Assembly (NCBI RefSeq): GCF_000716335.1
Contig: NZ_KL591012.1
Location: forward strand, 6,407 to 70,406
DNA: 64,000 bases
From: Streptomyces sp. NRRL S-118
GTDB lineage: Bacteria > Actinomycetota > Actinomycetes > Streptomycetales > Streptomycetaceae
Direction of reading: 5' to 3'
Below the pieces are notes generated by a model, which worked only from the letters and a program-made list of their open reading frames with translations, did no database searches and was not told where the DNA came from. Of the stretch, positions 43,499 to 52,013 are shown in pieces (the stretch's first letter is position 1; each line of letters begins with the position of its first letter). Both the position numbers and the translations under genes were made by a program.

Positions 43499-43915
43499 GC
43501 CTCGACGGCCGTCGGGCTACGGCGCGTGGCTCGACTCCGCCGGCCCGCGGCAGTCGCCGGTGGCCGACCGCGGCTGATCCGGCTGCGTCAGGGGATCGTC
43601 CCGCCGATCCGTTACGGCCGCCAGGTGGCCCGCCCGAGCTGATCCCGGCCTCGGGCCGGGTGCGACGCACAGCACTCATTGCGCCGGGGATTCCGGCTCG
43701 GCTGATCTGCTGCGAGTCGGGATCCCACCTACGCTGATCCGCCTGCGGCCCGGGCGTGCGCGACGCACAGCCTCTCCGCCACCGGGAGCCGGCCGCTGCC
43801 GACCGCCCGCGGCCCCGGGCCCGCCGTGACCCGCAGCCCCACGCGGCCGGGCGGCGCGGCCGCTCGCAAGGCCTGGGCGAGGGCCGTTTCGTAGGCCACT
43901 CGTACGATGGAGCGC
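43499..43915. repeat. Intergenic region with GCTGATCC repeats
   Basis: About 415 nt without a gene. GCTGATC-type sites occur at 43573, 43638, 43701 and 43733 (spacings 65, 63, 32). Two of them begin imperfect 48-nt duplicates (43638-43685 and 43733-43780) that both end with GCGACGCACAGC. Only the -10 box before dapF looks functional. Confidence 0.55.
43903..43908 (+). promoter_or_regulatory. -10 box TACGAT of a probable leaderless dapF promoter
   Basis: TACGAT is followed by 7 nt and the ATG at 43916. The GGAG inside that gap is only 3 nt from ATG, too close to act as a ribosome site. Confidence 0.5.
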
Positions 43916-44824
43916 ATGACCACCGCGCCCATCGCCTTCCTCAAGGGCCACGGCACCGAGAACGACTTCGTGATCGTGCCCGACCCGGACAACGCCATCG
44001 ACCTGCCCCCCGCCGCGGTCGCCCGCATCTGCGACCGCCGGGCCGGCATCGGGGGCGACGGGCTCCTGCACGTCGTCCGCTCCGCCGCCCACCCCGAGGC
44101 GCGGGACATGGCCGGTGAGGCCGAGTGGTTCATGGACTACCGCAACGCCGACGGCTCGATCGCCGAGATGTGCGGCAACGGCGTCCGGGTCTTCGCCCGC
44201 TACCTCCAGGCCGCCGGGCACGTCACCGCCGGCGACGTCGCCGTCGCCACCCGCGCCGGCGTCAAGCAGGTCCACCTGGCGAAGAACGGCGACGTCACCG
44301 TCGCCATGGGCCGCGCCCGGCTGCCCGAGGACGGCGTCACCGTCACCGTCGGCGACCACAGCTGGCCCGCGCGGAACGTGAACATGGGCAACCCGCACGC
44401 CGTGGCCTTCGTCGAGGACCTCGCCCAGGCGGGCGATCTGCGGTCCGAGCCGCACTACACGCCCGCGGCGGCCTACCCGGACGGGGTCAACATCGAGTTC
44501 GTCGCCGACCGCGGCCCCCGCCACGTCGCCATGCGCGTCCACGAGCGCGGCTCCGCCGAGACCCGCTCGTGCGGCACGGGCGCGTGCGCCGTGGCCGTCG
44601 CCACGGCCCGCCGGGACGGCGCCGACCCGTCCGTCACCGGCACGCCCGTCACGTACACCGTGGACGTCCTCGGCGGCACCCTGGTGATCACCGAGCACCC
44701 CGACGGCGAGATCGACATGACCGGCCCCGCCGTCATCGTCGCCGAGGGGCACATCGACCCGGCCTGGTTCGCGGCGTCCGCGCCCGCGCCGGCCGCGCAG
44801 CACCCGGAAAACGCAAACGACTGA
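43916..44824 (+). CDS. dapF: Diaminopimelate epimerase
   Basis: Interconverts LL- and meso-diaminopimelate for lysine and, in Streptomyces, supplies LL-DAP for peptidoglycan balance. The 302-aa protein has both catalytic cysteines: MCGNGVRVFARY near residue 83 and SCGTGACAVAVA near 220, and the N-terminal FLKGHGTENDFVIVPDPD. ATG 43916 (MTTAPIAFLKGHG) is chosen; an in-frame ATG at 43907 lies inside the -10 region. Single-gene transcript between repeat-rich DNA and rshA. Confidence 0.95.
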   Translation: MTTAPIAFLKGHGTENDFVIVPDPDNAIDLPPAAVARICDRRAGIGGDGLLHVVRSAAHPEARDMAGEAEWFMDYRNADGSIAEMCGNGVRVFARYLQAAGHVTAGDVAVATRAGVKQVHLAKNGDVTVAMGRARLPEDGVTVTVGDHSWPARNVNMGNPHAVAFVEDLAQAGDLRSEPHYTPAAAYPDGVNIEFVADRGPRHVAMRVHERGSAETRSCGTGACAVAVATARRDGADPSVTGTPVTYTVDVLGGTLVITEHPDGEIDMTGPAVIVAEGHIDPAWFAASAPAPAAQHPENAND

Positions 44825-44891
44825 AGCTTCGCTCGAATGGGTGGTCCCGTTCACGCTGAGCGAGAGCGGGTCTGCGCTGCGTGGTGGGCTC

Positions 44892-44897
44892 GGTAGC
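44892..44897 (+). promoter_or_regulatory. -10 box TAGCAT upstream of rshA
   Basis: TAGCAT lies about 70 nt before the rshA ATG, giving a leader of about 60 nt with GGAGG as ribosome site. A -35 element is not convincing. Confidence 0.35.
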
Positions 44898-44965
44898 ATC
44901 AAGCACCGGCCCGGCGGGCATGCCTTGCCCGTCCACCGCCGGTCGACCCCGCCGGAGGTGCCCCC

Positions 44966-47140
44966 ATGAGCGCAGAGGCCACCAACCCCGCGCCCAGCCG
45001 CCGGCGCGGCCGCCCGAGGATCGACCTCCGGAGGCTCGGCCGCGCCGCACTGCTCGGTCCCGGCGGGCGGGACCGGCTGCCCGACGCCATCAGCCACGTC
45101 GCCGACGCCCACCGGGCGCACCACCCGGACGCCGACCTGGCCGTGCTGCACCGGGCGTACGTACTCGCCGAGTCCTCGCACCGCGGCCAGTTCCGCAAGA
45201 GCGGCGAGCCGTACATCACCCACCCGCTCGCCGTCACGCTGATCCTCGCCGAACTCGGCGCGGAGACCACGACGTTGACCGCCTCACTGCTCCATGACAC
45301 CGTCGAGGACACGGACCTGACCCTCGACCAGGTGCGGGAGCAGTTCGGCGACGAGGTCTGCTACCTGGTCGACGGGGTGACCAAGCTGGAGAAGGTCGAC
45401 TACGGCGCCGCCGCAGAGCCCGAGACGTTCCGCAAGATGCTCGTCGCCACCGGCAACGACGTCCGCGTCATGTCCATCAAACTCGCCGACCGGCTGCACA
45501 ACATGCGCACCCTCGGCGTCATGCGCCCCGAGAAGCAGGCGCGGATCGCGAAGGTCACCCGCGACGTCCTCATCCCGCTCGCGGAGCGGCTCGGCGTGCA
45601 GGCGCTCAAGACCGAGCTGGAGGACCTGGTCTTCGCCATCCTCCACCCCGCCGAGTACGAACAGACCCGCGCCCTCATCGCCGACAACGCCACCGCAGGC
45701 GACGCCCTGGCCGCCATCGCCGACGATGTCCGCAGCGTGCTGCGGGAGGCTGGCATCACCGCCGAAGTCCTCGTCCGCCCCCGTCACTTCGTCTCGGTGC
45801 ACCGGGTCAGGCTCAAACGAGGCGAGCTGCGCGGCACCGACTTCGGTCGGCTCCTGGTCCTGGTCGGTGAGGACGCCGACTGCTACGGCGTGCTCGGCGA
45901 GCTGCACACCTGCTTCACACCCGTGATCTCCGAGTTCAAGGACTTCATCGCGGCGCCCAAGTTCAACCTGTACCAGTCGCTGCACACCGCCGTCGCGTCG
46001 CCGGACGGTGCGGTCGCCGAGGTCCTCATCCGTACGCACCAGATGCACAAGGTCGCCGAGGCGGGTGTCGTCGCCCTCGGCAACCCGTACGCCCCGGTCG
46101 AAGGCGCCGAGGACGGCGAGGACGGGGTGCGCGCCGACCCGACCCGCCCCGGCTGGCTGTCCCGGCTGCTGGAGTGGCAGCAGGCCACCCCCGATCCCGA
46201 CACCTTCTGGACGTCGCTCCGCGCCGACCTGGCCCAGGACGGCGAGATCACCGTCTTCCGCTCCGACGGCGGCACCCTGGCCCTGCCGGGCGGTGCGACC
46301 TGCGTCGACGCCGCCTACGCGCAGTACGGCGAGGCCGCCCACGCATGCGTCGGCGCCCGCGTCAACGGACGCCTGACCTCGCTCGGTACCGTGCTGAGCG
46401 ACGGCGACACCGTGCAACTGCTGCTCGCCGAGCCCGACGCGTCGCAGGACGCCGCCTCGGGGCCGTCGCCCGACTGGCTGGACCACGCCAGCACGCCCGC
46501 CGCGCGGATCGCCATCACGGGCTGGCTCGCGGCGCACCCCGAAGAGGCGAAGCCCCCGGCGACCGGCCCGCGGCCCCTCACCACGGGGCCCCTCACCACG
46601 GGGCCGTTGTCGTCCGAAGGCGCTGCGGCGGAGCCGGGCGAGTGCACCCCGGCCGGCTCCCGCACTCCGTCCCCCGCCGTGGCGGACGCCGTGGTCGCCG
46701 ACCTCCCCGACGCGGCCGTGCGCCTGGCCCGCTGCTGCACCCCGGTACCGCCCGACACGGTCACGGGCTTCGCGGTGCGCGGCGGCAACGTCACCGTGCA
46801 CCGCGCCGAGTGCCCCGCCGTACGGCGCATGGAGGCGCTGGGGCGGGCGCCCGTCGCCGTGCGCTGGGGTGACACCTCGGAGTGCCGGGTCACCCTGGTC
46901 GCCGAATCGTTCGGCCGCCCGCGGCTGCTCGCCGACCTCACGGAAGCCATCGCCACGGCCGGAGCCGCGATCGTGTCCGCCACCGTGGAACCGCCCAGCG
47001 AGCAGCGGGTCCGGCACACGTACACGCTCCAGCTCCCCGACGCGGCCCTGCTGCCCGTCCTCATGCGTGCGATGCGCGACGTGGCGGGCGTCTACGACGT
47101 CAGCCGGGCCCAGCACCAGCACGCCACCCGCGCCCACTGA
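44966..47140 (+). CDS. rshA: RelA/SpoT homologue RshA
   Basis: Second (p)ppGpp enzyme of Streptomyces, 724 aa against about 840 in RelA. Domains in order: HD hydrolase (about 55-205; HRGQFRKSGEPYITHPLAVT start, LLHDTVEDTD metal site), RelA/SpoT synthetase (about 235-365; FKDFIAAPKFNLYQSLHT), TGS (about 415-485), a linker with LTTGPLTTG repeat, a Cys pair (ARCCTPVPPD) and ACT (about 645-715). The hydrolase looks complete. In the synthetase the usual GRxKHxYSI is RPRHFVSVHR and the Arg of the D-L-x-A-x-R segment is missing (DFGRLLVLV), while YQSLHT and the AEVLIRT Glu remain, so synthesis may be weak. ATG 44966 has GGAGG upstream. Confidence 0.92.
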   Translation: MSAEATNPAPSRRRGRPRIDLRRLGRAALLGPGGRDRLPDAISHVADAHRAHHPDADLAVLHRAYVLAESSHRGQFRKSGEPYITHPLAVTLILAELGAETTTLTASLLHDTVEDTDLTLDQVREQFGDEVCYLVDGVTKLEKVDYGAAAEPETFRKMLVATGNDVRVMSIKLADRLHNMRTLGVMRPEKQARIAKVTRDVLIPLAERLGVQALKTELEDLVFAILHPAEYEQTRALIADNATAGDALAAIADDVRSVLREAGITAEVLVRPRHFVSVHRVRLKRGELRGTDFGRLLVLVGEDADCYGVLGELHTCFTPVISEFKDFIAAPKFNLYQSLHTAVASPDGAVAEVLIRTHQMHKVAEAGVVALGNPYAPVEGAEDGEDGVRADPTRPGWLSRLLEWQQATPDPDTFWTSLRADLAQDGEITVFRSDGGTLALPGGATCVDAAYAQYGEAAHACVGARVNGRLTSLGTVLSDGDTVQLLLAEPDASQDAASGPSPDWLDHASTPAARIAITGWLAAHPEEAKPPATGPRPLTTGPLTTGPLSSEGAAAEPGECTPAGSRTPSPAVADAVVADLPDAAVRLARCCTPVPPDTVTGFAVRGGNVTVHRAECPAVRRMEALGRAPVAVRWGDTSECRVTLVAESFGRPRLLADLTEAIATAGAAIVSATVEPPSEQRVRHTYTLQLPDAALLPVLMRAMRDVAGVYDVSRAQHQHATRAH

Positions 47141-47407
47141 GGAGGGCACAAGCCCCGCTGACCCGCAGGCACGAGCCCCTCATGCGCGCGGCGGCGGAAC
47201 GCCGGAGGGCCCTGACCGGCGCAGGCCAGCCGGACCGGCGCATCCCCGCCTCCCCTTCGCGAGCGCGCCCCTCGGTCGGCGACACGCCGGGTGCGTCCGG
47301 ATGCGCGCCCGGCCGGGGGAGGGCGTGCGACGCCGTTCGGGTGCGCGGGAGGTGCGCGGGGCGCGCGCCGTCGCGGCCCGCGCCCGGTGCGCTGATAGCG
47401 GTTGCCC

Positions 47408-48901
47408 ATGTCCCTCACATCCCGGTCTCCCGCTCGACCGTCCCGACGCCTCCGCGCGGCCCTGCTGATCGCCGCCTCGGCCGGCCTGATCGCCGCCGGT
47501 GTGCCCCAGCCCCAGCCGCTCGGCATCGGCGACCCGCTCTTCCCCCACCTCGGCAACCCCGGCTACGACGTCCTCACGTACGACATCGCCTTCACCTACC
47601 AGGGCGACAACACCAAACCGCTGGACGCCTTCACCAGGATCGACGCGCGGGCCACCGCACGCCTGGACCGCATCAACCTCGACTTCACCCACGGCACCGT
47701 CCGCTCGGTGCACGTCAACGGCCTGCGCGCCGAGTTCGCGAGCAGCGGCGAGGACCTGGTCGTCCTGCCGGTCCAGCCGGTCGAACAGGGCACCCCGCTG
47801 AGCATCGCCGTCTCCCACACCAGCGACCCGAGCGGCCCCCGCGACGCGGGCGGCTGGGTCCGCACCTCCGACGGGCTGGCGATGGCCAACCAGGCCGACG
47901 CGGCCCACCGTGTCTTCCCCGGCAACGACCACCCGGCCGACAAGGCGTACTTCACCTTCCGCATCACCGCTCCCAAGGAGCTGACGGCCGTCGCCAACGG
48001 GCGCCGGATCGCCCGGGCCGTCGCGGGCGACCGGCAGACCTGGCTCTACCGGACCGCCCACCCCATGGCCACCGAGCTCGCCCAGGTCACCATCGGCCGC
48101 TCCGCCGTCGTCGAGCGCACCGGCCCGCGCGGCCTGCCGGTACGCGACGTCGTGCCGGCCGCCGACGCCCAGCGCCTGGAGCCCTGGCTGGCCAAGACGC
48201 CGGGCCACCTGGAGTGGATGGAGCGGCTGGTCGGGCGCTACCCGTTCGAGACGTACGGGGTCCTCGTCGCGGATGCCGACACCGGCTTCCAGCTGGAGAC
48301 CCAGACCCTCTCCCTCTTCGAGCGCTCCCTGTTCGCCGACGGTGACTACCCGAAGTGGTTCGTCGACTCCATCATGGTCCACGAGCTGGCCCACCAGTGG
48401 TTCGGCAACAGCGTCTCCCCCCGCACCTGGTCCGACCTGTGGCTCAACGAGGGCCACGCCACCTGGTACGAGGCCCTGTACGCGGAGGAGACCGCCCAGC
48501 TGTCGCTGGAGCAGCGGATGCGCAACGCGTACCTGGCGTCCGACGGCTGGCGCGCGGCCGGCGGGCCCCCGGCCGCACCGAAGGCCCCGGCGCCGGGCGA
48601 GAAGACCAGCCTCTTCCGGCCGGTGGTCTACGACGGCTCGGCCCTGATCCTCTACGCCCTGCGCCAGGAGATCGGCAAGGACGCCTTCGAGCGGCTCGAA
48701 CGGCGCTGGGTCACGCAGTACGCGCACTCCACGGCGAGCACCGCGGACTTCGTACGCCTCGCCTCCGAGGTCGCCGGACGCGACCTGACGGCCTTCCTGA
48801 AGGGCTGGCTGTACGACGCGAAGACCCCGAGGATGCCCGGCCACCCGGACTGGCGCAGCAAGGACCCGGCCAGGGGGGCGCAGCCGGGGGCGAAGCGCTG
48901 A
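47408..48901 (+). CDS. Secreted M1-family metallopeptidase
   Basis: A 497-aa aminopeptidase-N-like zinc peptidase. An N-terminal signal peptide (RRLRAALLIAASAGLIAAGV) predicts export. The beta-sandwich M1 N-domain is followed by a GxMEN-like strand altered to GFQLETQT and the zinc site HELAHQWFG with third ligand Glu in LWLNEGHATW; the final C-terminal helical domain of large M1 enzymes is absent. It cleaves N-terminal residues of extracellular peptides by family analogy. ATG 47408 is preferred over the TTG two codons upstream. TAGCGG 7 nt before may be a -10. Confidence 0.9.
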   Translation: MSLTSRSPARPSRRLRAALLIAASAGLIAAGVPQPQPLGIGDPLFPHLGNPGYDVLTYDIAFTYQGDNTKPLDAFTRIDARATARLDRINLDFTHGTVRSVHVNGLRAEFASSGEDLVVLPVQPVEQGTPLSIAVSHTSDPSGPRDAGGWVRTSDGLAMANQADAAHRVFPGNDHPADKAYFTFRITAPKELTAVANGRRIARAVAGDRQTWLYRTAHPMATELAQVTIGRSAVVERTGPRGLPVRDVVPAADAQRLEPWLAKTPGHLEWMERLVGRYPFETYGVLVADADTGFQLETQTLSLFERSLFADGDYPKWFVDSIMVHELAHQWFGNSVSPRTWSDLWLNEGHATWYEALYAEETAQLSLEQRMRNAYLASDGWRAAGGPPAAPKAPAPGEKTSLFRPVVYDGSALILYALRQEIGKDAFERLERRWVTQYAHSTASTADFVRLASEVAGRDLTAFLKGWLYDAKTPRMPGHPDWRSKDPARGAQPGAKR

Positions 48902-49066
48902 AAACCCGCGTGACGGGCCCGGCGCGCCGTGCGACCATCGAGGGGTCGGCGGCGCTGCCGGGCCCGGGCATGCCGGGGCCCGCCCCCGGGAATGATCCGG
49001 GTGAGTCACGCGTTGTGACTGGCGAACCGAGTGTTCCACCGAGTATTTCTTCGACGTAAGGATCCA

Positions 49067-50572
49067 ATGACCTCCTCTTCATCCCCTTCCCAGGACGCAC
49101 AGAGCTTCGCGGACACCACCCGCACCGAGAGCCTTCGGGCCGATGCCCTGATGGAAGAGGACGTCGCCTGGAGCTACGAGATCGACGGGGAGCGCGACGG
49201 CGACCAGTTCGACCGCCACGAGCGCGCGGCGCTGCGGCGTGTGGCGGGCCTCTCCACCGAGCTCGAGGACGTCACCGAGGTCGAGTACCGGCAGCTGCGC
49301 CTGGAGCGTGTGGTGCTGGTCGGCGTGTGGACCTCGGGGACCGTGCAGGACGCGGAGAACTCCCTCGCGGAGCTGGCCGCCCTCGCCGAGACGGCGGGCG
49401 CGCTGGTGCTCGACGGGGTGATCCAGCGCCGCGACAAGCCGGACCCGGCCACGTACATCGGCTCGGGCAAGGCCAACGAGCTGCGCGACATCGTGCTCGA
49501 AACCGGGGCCGACACCGTCGTCTGCGACGGTGAGCTCAGCCCGGGCCAGCTGATCCACCTCGAGGACGTCGTCAAGGTCAAGGTGGTCGACCGCACCGCC
49601 CTGATCCTCGACATCTTCGCCCAGCACGCCAAGTCCCGTGAGGGCAAGGCGCAGGTGTCGCTCGCGCAGATGCAGTACATGCTGCCCCGGCTGCGCGGCT
49701 GGGGTCAGTCGCTGTCCCGTCAGATGGGTGGCGGCGGCTCCGGTTCCTCCGGCGGCGGTATGGCCACCCGTGGTCCCGGTGAGACCAAGATCGAGACGGA
49801 CCGGCGGCGGATCCGCGAGAAGATGGCGAAGATGCGCCGGGAGATCGCGGAGATGAAGACGGGCCGCGAGATCAAGCGGCAGGAGCGGCGGCGCAACAAG
49901 GTGCCGTCGGTCGCGATCGCCGGATACACCAACGCCGGCAAGTCGTCCCTGCTGAACCGGCTGACGGGCGCGGGCGTCCTGGTGGAGAACGCACTGTTCG
50001 CCACCCTCGACCCGACCGTGCGCCGGGCCGAGACGCCGAGCGGCCGCCTGTACACGCTGGCCGACACCGTCGGGTTCGTACGGCATCTGCCGCACCACCT
50101 CGTCGAGGCGTTCCGCTCCACCATGGAGGAGGTCGGCGACTCCGACCTGATCCTGCACGTGGTGGACGGATCGCACCCGGCGCCGGAGGAGCAGCTGGCC
50201 GCCGTGCGCGAGGTGATCCGCGACGTCGGCGCGACCGACATCCCCGAGATCGTCGTGATCAACAAGGCGGACGCGGCGGACCCGCTGGTGCTGCAGCGGC
50301 TGCTGCGCATCGAGAAGCACTCGATCGCGGTGTCCGCGCGGACCGGAAAGGGCATCGACGAGCTGCTCGCGCTGATCGACGCCGAACTCCCGCGGCCGCG
50401 CACCCAGGTCGAGGTGCTCCTGCCGTACACGCAGGGCGGGCTGGTCTCGCGGGTGCACGCCGAGGGCGACGTGATCTCCGAGGAGCACACCGCGGAGGGC
50501 ACCCTGCTCAAGGCCCGGGTGCACGAGGAGCTGGCGGCCTCGCTGGCCCCGTTCGTCCCCGCGGCGCACTGA
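49067..50572 (+). CDS. hflX: GTPase HflX
   Basis: Ribosome-associated GTPase that splits stalled 70S ribosomes under stress. The 501-aa protein has the HflX N-terminal domain (YIGSGKANELRDIV; FAQHAKSREGKAQVSLAQMQ), a Gly-rich hinge (MGGGGSGSSGGGMATRGPGE), a coiled coil and the G domain: G1 GYTNAGKSS, G3 DTVGFVRHLPH, G4 NKAD, G5 SARTGKG. An acidic N-terminal extension of about 65 residues is typical of actinobacterial forms. ATG 49067 has TAAGGATC upstream. A strong terminator follows. Confidence 0.95.
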   Translation: MTSSSSPSQDAQSFADTTRTESLRADALMEEDVAWSYEIDGERDGDQFDRHERAALRRVAGLSTELEDVTEVEYRQLRLERVVLVGVWTSGTVQDAENSLAELAALAETAGALVLDGVIQRRDKPDPATYIGSGKANELRDIVLETGADTVVCDGELSPGQLIHLEDVVKVKVVDRTALILDIFAQHAKSREGKAQVSLAQMQYMLPRLRGWGQSLSRQMGGGGSGSSGGGMATRGPGETKIETDRRRIREKMAKMRREIAEMKTGREIKRQERRRNKVPSVAIAGYTNAGKSSLLNRLTGAGVLVENALFATLDPTVRRAETPSGRLYTLADTVGFVRHLPHHLVEAFRSTMEEVGDSDLILHVVDGSHPAPEEQLAAVREVIRDVGATDIPEIVVINKADAADPLVLQRLLRIEKHSIAVSARTGKGIDELLALIDAELPRPRTQVEVLLPYTQGGLVSRVHAEGDVISEEHTAEGTLLKARVHEELAASLAPFVPAAH

Positions 50573-50598
50573 CGGCTCCCCGAGCCGCTCCGGGCAGT

Positions 50599-50645
50599 CC
50601 GAAGGCCCGCCCCCTCTTCCCGAGGGGGCGGGCCTTCGGCTTCGT
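50599..50645. terminator. Strong hairpin terminator after hflX
   Basis: CCGAAGGCCCGCCCCCT (50599-50615) and its exact complement 50623-50639 form a 17-bp stem with a 7-nt loop, ending in CTTC. It lies between convergent hflX and the protease gene and should stop both. Confidence 0.9.
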
Positions 50646-51820
50646 CACTGGCCGGCGAACTTGTTGCTCATCATCGTGTAGATCTGCTGCGCTCCCGCAC
50701 CCAGGCGCGGGCCCGCCAGCCAGCCGGCCGTGACCGGGCCGATCGAGGTGTTCGACACCAGCGCCAGCTTGCCGCTGGGGAGCTCACGGAACCAGCCGCC
50801 GCCGGAGGAACCACCGGTCATGGTGCAGCCGATCCGCCACATCGTCGGCGTACCGGGGCTGAGCGACAGGCGGCCCGGGCGGTCGACGCACTTGTGCATC
50901 AGCGCACCGTCGTAGGGGGCGGCGGCCGGGTAGCCCCAGGCGCCCATCGCCGGGACGCTCTGCGCCTCGGGGGCCTGGAAGTCGACCTCGAGCGCGACCC
51001 CGACGGTCTCCTCCAGCGACTTGCCACCGTTCTCCGGCTTCACGTGCATCACGGCGTAGTCGTACGGAGCGCCCTCGCCGCCGGTCGGGCCGCCGTCGGA
51101 GATCCACTCGTTGGACGTCGCCACCCAGTCCGCCCAGTACACGCCGTACGGTGCGACCTCCTGCGGCGGCGCGCTCTGCAGCTGCGCCGGGGACTTGCCC
51201 AGGTCGTTGTACGCGGGGACGAAGGCGATGTTGCGGTACCAGCCGCCGGCCTGCCCGGCGTGCACACAGTGGCCGGCGGTCCACACCAGGTTGGACTTGC
51301 CCGGGTTCTTCGGGTCCTTGATGACGGTGGCCGAGCAGACCATCGAGCCCTCGGGGGCGTCGAAGAACACCTTCCCGACCGGGGCTGCGTTCTCGTGGTA
51401 CGGCTTCTTCTCGGGCTCGGCCCGGACCGGGCGCGGCTCCGGGTCCGTGACGCCCTGGTCACCGGAGATGCCCCCGGCGGCCATGGTCTTCTGCGGCGAC
51501 TTGGCGGACTGCATCCGCTCGGGCTTCCACAGCCCCTCGATCACCGGGTTGACGAAGTCCTTGGCCTCACGCAGCCACGTGTCCTTGTCCCAGTTCTTCC
51601 ACTCGCCGTTCTTCCACTTCTCCGGGTCGACACCGTGCTCCTTGAGCTTGTCGGCCAGGTCCTTCGGAAGCTCGGCACCGCCCTGACCGTCCCCGGCCGC
51701 GGAACTCGCGGCGGCCGGCTTGCCGGAGGCGGCGTCCTCGGTGGGGCCACAGGCCGTGGCCGTCAGCGCGAGCGCCGAGGCCAGACCGGTGACGGCCAGC
51801 AGTGGACGTATGGATCGCAT
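50645..51820 (-). CDS. Lipoprotein trypsin-like serine protease, copy 1
   Basis: A 391-aa exported lipoprotein: signal MRSIRPLLAVTGLASALALT with lipidation Cys in TATACGPTED, a disordered linker, a Trp/Lys motif (KNGEWKNWDKDTWLREAKDF), and a trypsin/V8-like domain with His in TAGHCVH, Asp in PYDYAVMH and Ser in MTGGSSGGGW. Two Cys pairs could form disulfides. ATG 51820 has GGGGGAG upstream. It is the downstream member of a tandem pair with the next gene, the same length and closely related. Substrate unknown. Confidence 0.88.
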   Translation of the reverse strand: MRSIRPLLAVTGLASALALTATACGPTEDAASGKPAAASSAAGDGQGGAELPKDLADKLKEHGVDPEKWKNGEWKNWDKDTWLREAKDFVNPVIEGLWKPERMQSAKSPQKTMAAGGISGDQGVTDPEPRPVRAEPEKKPYHENAAPVGKVFFDAPEGSMVCSATVIKDPKNPGKSNLVWTAGHCVHAGQAGGWYRNIAFVPAYNDLGKSPAQLQSAPPQEVAPYGVYWADWVATSNEWISDGGPTGGEGAPYDYAVMHVKPENGGKSLEETVGVALEVDFQAPEAQSVPAMGAWGYPAAAPYDGALMHKCVDRPGRLSLSPGTPTMWRIGCTMTGGSSGGGWFRELPSGKLALVSNTSIGPVTAGWLAGPRLGAGAQQIYTMMSNKFAGQ

Positions 51821-52013
51821 GAAAAACGACTCCCCCATGAAGGCGCAGGAAGACCTGCGTATTGCCATGAACTTGTCACACAAAACGGCGGTCTTCCGGG
51901 ACCGCCGCGTGAGGATGCGCCTCACTCTATGCCGGTGGCGCCGGGGCGAGTTGCCACCCGGCACCACCTGCACGGACTCTCCACGCGGAGCGACCACCGG
52001 CCGCTGCCGGCGA

